From Gonatopus flavifemur (lineage: Eukaryota; Arthropoda; Insecta; Hymenoptera; Dryinidae): a stretch of 64,000 bases of DNA. The stretch is taken from assembly GCA_018340375.1 (NCBI GenBank), contig JAFFJZ010000010.1:14632001-14696000 (forward strand), written 5' to 3'. The notes beneath the pieces are model-generated. The model had not been told where the DNA came from, searched no databases, and saw only the letters and a program-made list of their open reading frames with translations. Positions 9,838 through 21,800 of the stretch are shown here, piece by piece (position 1 is the stretch's first letter; each line of letters starts with the position of its first letter). The translations under genes were made by a program, and so were the position numbers.

Positions 9838-12800
9838 CTGAAACATAATTTTCATTGATGATTTTAGTCCTGACTTGAAATAATGATTGATATATTCACA
9901 ATGCCCCAGTCAGAAAAATCTGTAATATGCCAATGTTGACAACAGGTGTAGTACAGTGCCAGTATTGGGTCTCCAACACTTGGTCAACACGTACGGGATC
10001 AGTACTGGATACATAAAAATACAGTAATATGCCTGTACTGATAAACCAGTACTGAGAACTTAATACCGGCCAGGTACTAACCCAGTACTGGCCCTGCACT
10101 GATTGCGAATAATGGCATCAGTACTCAATCCCCAGTACTGAAAAGCGTCATCATTCCAGACAAATGTCAGTACCCTGCCAGTCTTGGCTAGTACTGGTGC
10201 AGTACTGCGCCTGTTGTAAATTTCTGGTTGGGGCTTTACATTTGGAGACAATATATTGAAAATATGTGCATTTTGTTGCTCAGGGTGACTTGAAATTTGT
10301 TATTAAGGGGAGGTTCTCATCAAGCGAATTCCGAAATAAGGTGATTTTCTTGAATTTTTTTTCCTTAAGAAGGAAGTGAATTAAGAACTCGGGTTATTTG
10401 AAACTCATTAAATGAGTCTTGAAGTACATGAAGAAAATTTTCTCAAGTCAAAGGATTCGTATCCCGCAACTCTAAAGGCGTTTTTTAAGTTTGGCTCCAT
10501 GATATCTCAAAAACTACTGAACGGATTGCTCCTTTCTTTGTATTTTGAAGCTGATTGAATTGATTGGGGGATGAACCTACTTATGACTGATAAATGTACT
10601 GCAAGACTCAATCAACAAGTGTGAAAACCCTGAGTTCTTCATTTACTTCCTTCTATGAAAAAAAAAATTCGAGAAAGTCACCTTCTTTTGGGGTCGCTAG
10701 ATGAGAACCTCCCTTTAAATGCGATATTTAGCACTTTGATGCTCATGAGACTTGTAGATTTTAATTTTTATACGTTTATTGATGATGAAAAATTTTTCAA
10801 ATTACTGTAAACTTCATCCAATGTTTTAAGGAGCCTATGGGTCTGAAATTGCTATAGCAAATTTCTGAAGTATCCCAATCTGGAATGGATTCGAATCCAA
10901 TACGTGAGGTGATATATTCCCCGATGGAACAAATTCCTCTGGAAAACTCTAAAAATCCCTCTAAATTCCGCTCCCCTACAGGACACCTACGTCACCTCTC
11001 CGAGGAATTCAGAGAGAAAAAAGGGATTGGTGGATATAGCATGATAGGATGGAGAAGCAATAGAGAAATTTCCGCCCGACAAAACGGCCCGGACATTCCT
11101 CTGCGGCCTTCTCCGCGCTGCTGCTCTATTGTGCCATGTGATAACCACCGCTCCCTTTCTTCTCCCTTCATTACAAGAAGAAACATAATTCCAACAGCCA
11201 CTGTTCCTTATGGGTTGGAAAACCCTCAAAAAAACTTTGAAAAGATTTGAAAACCTCTGAATATCTATGAATATCTCTAAAAAAACCTCTGAAATCCTCT
11301 GAAAAACTTTTCATTGAAACTTTCAGAAAGTTTCAGTGAAATTTTCCCTTCAGGGTTTAAACAAGACATACAATACCGTAAGTGCACCGTAAAAAATGCG
11401 AGGTGTCCCCCAATCGTGTCCAAGCGTGTATTGCCTATAATGACAGTAGGCCCGAGGCTGCGTCCATCCTCTTTAACCCAGTATTAAGGAATGACGATGA
11501 GGCCGATACTGGCTCAATTTTGGCCCTGTTGTGCTTCCCCATACAATTATGGTTGGTAGAAAATGGAAATAATGAATCTTAGTGCAGGCACATTTGAACT
11601 TGACCCCAATTTGGACCAGCATTAGGCCAAAATTGGGGTGAATGCGTATCCCGAGCGAGTGCGTACAATCCTCAGCGTGTATGAATTTTGGTCCCACTTT
11701 GGTCCAGTCTTGGGCCCATATAGGCACGATGAGGCTCAACACTTGTCCCAAGACTGGGCCAAAGTGGGACTGAAATTCATGCCCGCTGGGTTAGAATTCA
11801 AAGCAATTTTCCAATTTCAAAGAAAAGTGAGGGGCGGCATTGATTGCCTAGTTTGGGTTCATGCTGGGCCCATGGTGTTACCAATCTTCGGGCAAAGCAA
11901 TACAGCCAAGCTGAGAACAATGTTATCATCTCAGGGTTGGCCCAATTTGTCTGCCCAACTTGGCCCCCCGTTGGGCAGCATGGACACCCGTTATTTCTGG
12001 GCGTAGGTTGGGCCCACCGTTATGACACACGGTTGAGGGAATCGTTTGTGCATTATTAGGAATGAGGGATTTTGTCTTCGTTTCTAGGCATTATTCTACT
12101 TTTTAGGGGTTGGATGCTCCGAAAAGTGAGGGAAAACTCTACCAAATCATAGGGAAAGTCTCTCATCATGGAGGAACTTTGTTGCCACCATTTTTTGGGG
12201 TAGTAAACAACGTACCACTGCATTCATCCAATATCCTGGAGACGATTCATCTTTGTATTATTCATAAATAGACTGCGGAAATTTATGCAAAAACGATTTA
12301 TTTGAAAAAATCAAATTATAAATAAATTAATTCACTTATCGGACTCCTCTATCTTATTCAATAAGTGCATATCGAAATATGCAAAAAATATGCAACATTC
12401 ATGTTGCATAAATTTTGCATATGCAAGATGACAAAAATATAATTAATTGGTTTTTTTATACGAAAATAGACGTAAATGAACAAACTCTGACACAAAATCG
12501 GTAGCATGATTATAGATAAGTCAATGAGTATCGGTAAGAAGAACAAATAATAATAAATAACACTCGAAAACAAACAATAATAGATAATATTAAGAAACGA
12601 TGAACTCACTCGTAATTAGTGTAACAGTATGTAACAATGGTTTTTTCCAAATTACATATTTCAAATTGATAGCGTTGATTCGTTAAAATTAATTTGTACG
12701 CAGAAAAAGATCTTTCAACATCACAAGATGTTACTGGTGCAAATTTATATTTAGACCATAAAGCAGATGATACCGAGCAACTTGAAATGGTATGGTTTTT

Positions 12801-15800
12801 TAATACTTCATTTATCTTAAACAGTTCATTGAAATCCGGATTTCTTTCCAGTATTTTATCAATTTTCACTGACAAATTTTCTCCACAAGCTCCCGGGATG
12901 GCTCTCATTTCGCTAAGGATACTGGATACTTCCTTCATTGATTCTACTAGTGGCAAATTTCGGGTCTCCAACTTTTTCATAACCTTTGAAAGGTTCGAAA
13001 AATGAGCTTTGATGTGACACAAATCTTGCTCAAGTTTTGACTCATTTAGAACATCTTTGGCTTTTTTTATACTTAGTGAATCATTCGAATCGAAAAGATT
13101 AACAACCTGTTAATTTAGAGAATATATCAGTATGAGTAATATAATAACTATAGAGAACATTGAGGTAGTTTTTTTAGGTCTTGAATGGAATATTTCACAA
13201 TTTCTCACGTTGTTTATGCCATCTAAGTTTTCTGCGTAAAACAGAGCTGCTTCTATCCATGTTCCCCATCTTGTCAAAATGGGTTCAGGTGGTAGTGGAA
13301 TATTTTTTAAGTTTTCACTATAAACTTCAATACGAAGAGGAGCTTTCAAAAAAATCTTTTTTACGCTTGAAATTAACGTGTTGACAAGTGGAAACGACAG
13401 TCGTATTTCTTCAGCAACTCTGTTGAGACCGTGAATCAAGCATGTTACATGGATCATATTTGGATAAAAAACTTTCAAATTTTTTCCAGCCTCCAACATA
13501 TAAGCTGCTGCATCAGATAGGAGCAATAAAACTTGATCTTCGAAATTCTTATCTGGCCACAAAGATTTTAAAGATGAATTGACGAATCGGGCGATTGTTT
13601 CATTATTCGTTTTTTCTAGTGGTTTACATGCTACCAAATAAGGCTTTGTTGGTTCATTTTCACTCAGTTTGCCTACAATTAAATTGGCTATTTGTCTTCC
13701 CAAAGGATCAGTGGTCTCATCCACAGATATCCAAACGTAATTATTTCCTATTTCTTCTTCGATACTGTTCATAGCCGAGTGATAGCACTTGTCTAAATAA
13801 TATTTTCTCAGTGTGGACTCATGAGGAATATTTTTATGGGTATATTTTTCTAAAAAATTTCTCCAAACATCATTATCTAGACATCGCCAACTCATTTTAA
13901 TGGCTATCATGGCTTGACACATATCGAAAAAAAATTGGTTGGATTTGTTAATTGTTGTTCGCGATGATACTGACTCGTCAAAACTGTTATCAATATTTTC
14001 ATTTGAAGATTCACCTAAGAATATTGCTTCTGCCGACTTTGCCCCTGCTTTATGCCGAATCGTAAGCACGTGTTGAGTTAGCTGTGATTTTCTGTCACAA
14101 GTAATCTAAAATATAAATTATTCCGTTCAGTTATTTATCAAATTATGATTTGATCCATTTGAAAATGATAATGAGTCAAGTGTTCTGTTAAAACATACCT
14201 GTTTATCACAGCAAACGCTGCAGTAAACGTTTTGTCCATCAAAACTCAAATATTTATCATTAACTTTTTTTAACCAACCATTTATTTTCAACGATTTACT
14301 TTGTTTTACTTTTGGCATTTCAACTGAATAAATTTTTCTAATGTACAATTAAATCTCGATTCAATATATCCTAATTAATTACAGCCTGACCACAAGATTG
14401 TTATAATCACAACGTAGGTACATTTACTTGCGATCGTGACACCAATTCAGAGCTAACTGAAGCGTAAATATTATATTCTAAATTTGTAAGCTTAATACGT
14501 GATAACACACATACGTATACATATACATATGGATATGGGAAAGAATGTTTTGAACGTACGCTTTCGTGAGTGAGTTATAGTAGCACGTTACATTTGTTAA
14601 ATTTATGCAACATAAATGAAAATGAGGCGGCATAAATAAAAATTATGCAACATAAGTGAATTTATGCAGCATAAATCAAATTTATGTAATATGCAAAATA
14701 TTCTAAATAATCAAATATATGTTTTTGCATATATTTCCGCAGTCTATTCATAAAACTCGAATTCCCATTTCACAGACATTTTGATTCGAGCTCTTCTCCA
14801 ACAGTCACGAAGTGAATAGCGATTCCGAAATAATCCCATTCAATACCATCCACATCCCATTGACAATACGAAATGAACGTGTATAAACAGTGCATGCTGT
14901 ACAGATCAAGAGAATGCAATCTACCCTCAAACGACATGCAAGTGAAACTTTATCTCTTTACCTTGTGAATTTGCTCTTTTTCCTAGGATACAAATTTAAA
15001 TGAAATATCATTTGTTGTTTTTCTTCTTCGTCCGCTAACGCTTGTTGATTTGGCACAGCGGCGATAGGAACCGGTTGATGAGGTAATGGATATTGAGCAA
15101 TAGACATTGGTTGCAATCCGTAAAGTTTGGGACCTCTACTGTACTGGATGGGTCGTCGGAAGTCATAATCCTCCGATGGCATTTGCGGTCTCGGTCTTGC
15201 GATCTTCTTATTCGGTTCATTAATATCAGTAATGGGATAAATGTCGAGCATCACGCTGAACGGTTTCGGTTTGCGCCTCTTTCCTTGAGTAGTACTAGTC
15301 GAATACGATCCAACGTTGTCGTAATACGAATCTGCGGAATTCAGTGGCTGCTGGTTGTAATTGTGACTAGCACCAGGTCGAGAATAGTAATAATCGTAAT
15401 AAGGATTGTACCTTTGGATTCCAGTGGGTGAAAATCTGAAAATTAAGGATTTTATCTCATACCGAAATTATTCTTTCCCATATCCAATTTGAATATTTTA
15501 AACTCATTTATAACATTCGAAAGAAATCCACTCATTTTTTCTGGATGTAATCCCAGCCAGCACAAAAGATCAATTTGAATTCTTGAAGACTTCTGCAAGA
15601 TCTCTTGAATAGTCCCCGTTATGCGACTAATAATGAATTCAATATGAATTCAAAATGGAAACGTATTGAATGCCCGAAGAATTCATTGCGGAATTCCGAT
15701 ATGAATTCTTTCTGAGCATTAAGTTGTTCATAAAGAGTTCATTTTGAATTCGAAGTATTCATAATGAATACATATTGATTAGCATAACGGGACTCCTTTG

Positions 15801-18800
15801 TGGGGACTCTTGTGCTGTATGGGATCGTTGAGATATATTATTTGAAAAAATTAATTTCTGAATTCTCAAGAGCTTTGAAAATAATATTTCTAAAATAATA
15901 CACTATGGTGGAGAATTATACGAACTTTTCTGAATCCGGAGGATTCTCAAATGTATAAACATCAAAAAGTGCAAATTCACAGTTAACGTTCTTGATAAAA
16001 TTTGGAGCATGTCATGAGAATGAAGTATTGAATCCAATCAAAGAGATTATTTACTTCTACAGGGAGCTGTGAAGTAGAACAAAATTTATTTTCTTAAAAT
16101 TTAGATACCGTAGTGCAGAGAACACCGCTTCCTCGATACATGTCATTGCGAAATCATTCTCTACGTGCATTCATGAACCTTCAAGTATTTATTCTTTAAA
16201 GTTTCAGATTTTTCACGAGTTTAATTTCAATTACATTGAGAAAACTGCTTAATTGTCTCAACTAAATACCAGTTCTTTCGACTGAATATTTTTGTTCAAA
16301 CAAACAATATTTCAATTCAGGCAACTTAAATTTTGTATTCAATGTTTCTAGTGACTACAACTAAAAAGTTTTCTCAATGTAGTTTTGAACAAATGAAAAA
16401 ATTCCACCAACTCGAGTTATCTGAGCGTTGATATCTTTTCAAAATTCCAAGAAATTATATTTTTCTTCATAAATTCATTCCCCTGGTCAAAAGAATCTAT
16501 TGAATTTGAAAATGACTCAACAAACACCGAAGGTCTCGAAGACATGTACAAGATATCGTTAGGAAGACATCTTTTAGATACATCGAAAATATGTCTTTCA
16601 GATATCCAACATTCAGGATATATTGAAATGATATCTGTTAGATATCTTCCAGAAATGTCAGAAACATGTCTTCAAGGTATTTCTGAAAGACATCTTTTAG
16701 ATGTCGAATCATCATGATCTGAAAGACATTTCGAAAGAGTTTTTGAATGATATCTATTGCACATCTTAAAAATTGTTTAAGTGAGGAGGGCAAAAATCAC
16801 GCTATGTTCCTTTTTTCAGAATTCTTTAGTGATCCTTCCGTGCTGTCTGGGGTGTCAATCATTTCAAAGAGACATCTTAAAGACATCTCGAAGGTATTAG
16901 AAGCGTATCTTGGAAGAAACAGAAACATATCTTAAAGCATCTAAAAGATGTCTTCCACATATCTCAAACATATCTTTTGCAAGACCTTTTTGAGATATCT
17001 AAAACTTGTTGAAATTTGTTGCATGAGACATCTTTCAGATGTCGAAAAGATATCTTCATGAGAGTCTTCCAAGACCTCTTCCATGCTTTTAAGACATCTT
17101 TTAGATACTAATAGATATATTTTTGTTTGGTAGGGAAGTTTCATGAGATTTGGTCGGAACAATGTTCGAAATTCAATGAGATTTGGCGAAATTCAACCAG
17201 TTTAACATTGAAGGCTCTGCTCATTCATCTGCTTTCTAAATTGAAAAGAGTGAGATCTCCACTTAGATGAAAAAATAGGTTCTCTTTATGGAGTCAGAAG
17301 GGAACCTATCTTCCTGTTCGAATGGAATTTTCACTCTCCCGTATTTAGAGAGTGATCAATCTCATTGACAAATCGTCGAATGAGATGCGATCAGAATATT
17401 GTCCGAGATTCCATAAGATTTGGCGAGAATCAATAGATTCTTTCAAACAATCTCATTAATTTAACGAAATTTTTGATCACTTTTTTTTCTTATAGATTTA
17501 TTTGAAACATTTTTTCCAACTCAAGTTTCAGGGCCCCGTTATTTTTCCCGTTCGTGGCCCCCGTTCAACCTGACCCTTAATCGATAAGTGTTGAATGAAC
17601 CCACTGCTCTTTTTCTGTAGATTCACTTTGGATTAACTCTTGTTGGATATCTTTGTTGTCTTAAGAAACAAAATGAATTCAGTAGTATGCAAATTTTTCC
17701 GTAAAAGGGCACGGAGAAAAATGCAGCTCGAAAGGATAGTAATCTTTAATAGAAAATTGGAGAATATTTCTTAAAATCTAAGAATTTTTCTTAAGTTCGT
17801 AATAAACATAAAACGGTTCAGATTTCTTTTGAATATTGCTCGGAAAACAATGAAAAATTATCAATACCTAACAAATCATAAAAACAAATATGAAGTTTCC
17901 AAAAGTTGCGCATGAAATTTTACAAAGTAAATAACAAAATTTTGGAATCTTATTTTCAAATTACAGAATTTTCTTATTCACTTTGTAAAATTTCATTCGC
18001 GACTTTTGGAAACTTCATATTTGTTTTTATGATTTGTTAAGTATTGATAATTTTTCATTGTTTCTCGAGCAATATTCAAGATAAATCTGAACCGTTTTAT
18101 GTTTATTAAGAACTTAAGAAAAATTCTTAGATTTTAAGAAATATTCTCAGGTTTTAAGAAATATTCCCCAATTTTCTATTAAAGATTACTATCCTTTTGA
18201 GCTGCATTTTTCTCCGTGAGAAATAGATTTTCAACCGCTCGGAAGTTCATAATCTCATAGTGACTTTGAAAAATCATACACACTTTAATTATTTGTATCA
18301 TACTCTCTCATCGGCTAAAGTAAAAACTTAAGAAACAGCAATTAATCTTTAAAAAAAGCGGACAGAACTCTTCTTTAATTCTTTTCATAACTCAAATAAC
18401 CAATAAATCATTGTTCAACACAATGCGTGAATGGTGTGTCAGGTCAATCGTCACTTTTATAAGGTCATCTTAAGTTTCTTCCAATTAAAATTCAATGTGA
18501 CAAGCTGTCGTCGAATTTAATACAATCGATTATTCATTTTTTTTCCATGTAAATTCACTCTCAGACAACACAGGAAATTTTGAAGATTTTTCAGTAACAT
18601 AATTTCCCTGGTGGAAAAATTTCGCAGAAAATCAGTTCAATTTTCAGAGATTTTCAGTAAAGAGTTTTTCAGTGTTCTTCAGGGATATTCAGAAAAATTT
18701 TCCGTGCAAAAACGTGCCCGATGAATAAGAGTTTTCCAGAATTTTACAGAGATTTTCAAAGTTTTTCAAGATTTTTCAAAATTAAAAAAAATTTTTTCAG

Positions 18801-21800
18801 TGCCTTTCAGAGTTTTGCAGTGAAATTCAGAGGAATTTTCATAAATTTTCAGAGAAACTTTTTTCACCAGGGTTAGTAGCATATGAGGAAAGTTAGAACG
18901 TCTTGGAACGTTTTTTTGCACGTCCTGCTTGTGATCAAGCACATTTCCCAATCGTACAGAAAACTTCCCAGTGTTGTCCGGGTTGAGAACATTCAGGCGC
19001 AACAGTGCATTGGAAAAAAGGATTAGTTGAAATAACTATTCAATTTGTGAGCGCATATGGAATCACTTTGTTTCGTTAGAATAACCATTTTTTTCGTTGT
19101 TTCAACTAATTTTTTCATTAAATTATTTTCAATTGGTTAAATGAATCAATTAATTTGTTATTCTAACGAAGAAAGGTGGGTCCATATGCGCTTACAAGGT
19201 GAATAGTCATTTCAACTAATCCTTGTATTCCGTGTGCAACAACTTAAATTGTGCAGAATTTCATTATAAAACTCACCTCACATTAGAAGTAGCTAATAAA
19301 TTCACATCCGACGGATGTTTTGGTTTGTATTGATAAAACGGATCTCCACTATACCCGACTTCATAAGGGGGGCTCTCTTCCTCTTCATGCTTCTCACTAT
19401 TAGCCATCATTTCTCCCAAATCCTGTTGCGAATCAGATTTTTTTGGATTGATGTAAACGCCAGTGAACTTGATCCCTCTGTTTGGCGAGCCACCATCATT
19501 CGTCAGATATTTGATGATGTCTTGAATATTTCTGGACGAATGTGGATATCGATACTGTGACAATTGTGGATACCGTGGTCGCTTGAATAACGCGGGATGA
19601 GGTGTCTTGTATTCCCAATGAAAAGGTGTAGGTGACCAATTTTCTTCCGCGCTCGATTCGTCTTTTTCTTCCGAGGTCGTTGGTCGCTTATACCTTGAAA
19701 CATCGATAATGCAATTTATGGTGAATGACCATTGATGGTGGTACCATTCGATGAATGAACATCCGTGAATGAATGACGTGAGGAATGAGAAATCAAGAAG
19801 GATAAAAAATATTATTCACTATCAAAAAATTCCTGTTGAAAATTCGAAACATGTGACTGGAAGTTTTCACAGCCACTTTCTTTTGAATTTTCGGGAAATT
19901 TTGCCAAAGTTTAAGAAACTTCAACCAGATTTCGAAACGTGATCTAAAAATTCAGTATAATTTTGCTGAAAATTCAGAAGAAAGTGACTGTACAAAATTC
20001 TAGTTACATTTTCAAAATTTTCAGAAAGATCTTTTTAACAGTGATATTTGTTACACAAAGCATTATTACTATTACTATCATTTTACTACTTTTTCTATTC
20101 TCTCAGTGTTTGACTGAAACAGAAAAATTAGTGATTCTATGAATTTTGTTTGAAACAAATAGCAATTTCTGAGGACAAATGTCTAAGGCTAAGGTTCCTC
20201 CAAACAATTTTTAAAGAATGGAAATTTTTTTCCATAAATTGCTAGAAAATACTCTTAGAAGTGATATAGAATTAGTCCCGAAGGCCCGCGCGACCAAGCA
20301 GTAGGTAAGGAAGAGGAAAGAGCGGCGCGCGCCAAGCGGTGATCCGATTTAATCGGTTTTTTCAACTGAGTGGCACTCGTATTTCGAAACTATTGCACTT
20401 ATCAAAATGAACCAAACGGCATTTTACTCTTCAGATGTCTCTCTATCGTCGGTACTACAACCAAAAATATTCATCATTGTTTTAAAAAGTTATAAACAAT
20501 TAAAATTGCAAAAAAGGGTCGGAAAATTCAAAAGTCCGCCATTTCGTTTTCTTCCGGTGAAAATATTTCATTCTAGTACCGACTACAGCCAATTCAATAC
20601 AGAATACGGAACTGTTTTGTTTTTTACTTTCAGATGATTCCTTTCCAAGAAATGATGACACTCACCAACAAAGCGGACGAGTTTCAGCAGCAATTTTCAG
20701 AGCCACCATTTTAAAAAAAAAACAAAATTTTTCCAAATAGTCCAACATATATGTACTTTTACCTGTAAAAAGTTTGATTTTGAAATATTTTTTGTACTAT
20801 AAATAAAATGTATGGAAAAAAAAACACGTTTTTGGAGGAACCTGGCCTTAATTGTTCATTTGGAGATGCACTCACCCTAATCATTAATTGACTTTTCCTT
20901 TCATTACGATACTTTTTTTAAACAGTTGGTTAATGAAAGAAATAATTGATTTCTATGGTCCTTAAAACATTGAGAGAATTGACACTGAAAAAAAATGTCT
21001 TCCAACCAAATAAATAGTTTATTGTCCTCTCTCCATAAAATATTGCTTAGGATTGATGAAATATTTAACCGAATCACATAATGGAATGCACTGTTAGAAA
21101 TTTCTGATTGAATTTTCAATTACATGTAATGGAAGCAATTTCCACTCACGTAAATGAAAAATAATGTACAGTAGTATTGAAAATCCAATAACCAGTTCTT
21201 TAAATTTCATGCACATGTTCTTGATTGTTGAGAGAAATCATGATTGAAAATTCAATAACAAGTTCTTTAAATTTCATGCACATGTTCATGATCGTTGAAA
21301 AAAAAAATCACCTCCACAAGATGTGAACGCGGGACGTCGAAGTCGGACGCCAAAGCTCTGTCACTCAAGCCACTGCCATTTATGTGGAAGGGAGTATTTT
21401 TCTGCTCATATGACCTTGCATTCATTCTTCAAACTTGTGAATCAAGATGTACTTGTAATGTAGAAACACTGAACAAACCGTGTGATCTAACTAGTACATA
21501 GTTGAAGTGGATACGCGGATGACTTCGTCAAAGCGTTAGTATACAGGGTGACCCATAGTGAGAAAAATTGTATTTCAAGGGCGTATTCTGCAGCCATAAT
21601 GCAAGAATTTCTCGTTTTTTTGAAGGTTAGTTTTTGAGATATGAGCATTTTTAGATTTTTTTTCAAATCCAATCACACTTGGATCATTTTTGTTATTTTC
21701 AGTTGGATGCCATTAGAGCCATGATTTGATTATAATTATAATGATATTATTATGTTATTATACTGGATTAAATTTTTCTAAGTTTTTTCAATCACCTGTA

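Larger units (their letters stand above)
12269..14746 (-). mobile_element. complete hAT transposon, 2,478 bp
   Basis: Terminal inverted repeats start TAGACTGCGGAAATTTATGC on the left and TAGACTGCGGAAATATATGC on the right (complement). Both sides carry the identical 8-bp duplication TTCATAAA. It contains an uninterrupted three-exon transposase gene on the minus strand. Subterminal regions (12372-12428 and 14596-14700) carry many direct and inverted ATGCAACATAA-type words, typical of transposase-binding arrays. The perfect duplication, near-perfect ends and intact frame point to a recent insertion into intron 4 of gene A, and the transposase is read in the same direction as that gene. Confidence 0.95.

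Noticed and set aside
10885..11250. 121-codon plus-strand frame and two opposite frames
   Set aside because: No motif, no splice context, mutual overlap on both strands; likely chance in a slightly GC-richer stretch of intron 4.
13107..13148. Alternative second intron of the hAT transposase (donor at 13148)
   Set aside because: It would be only 42 bp with a poor donor; the donor GTGAGA at 13208 gives a 102-bp intron and a junction that fits the family better.
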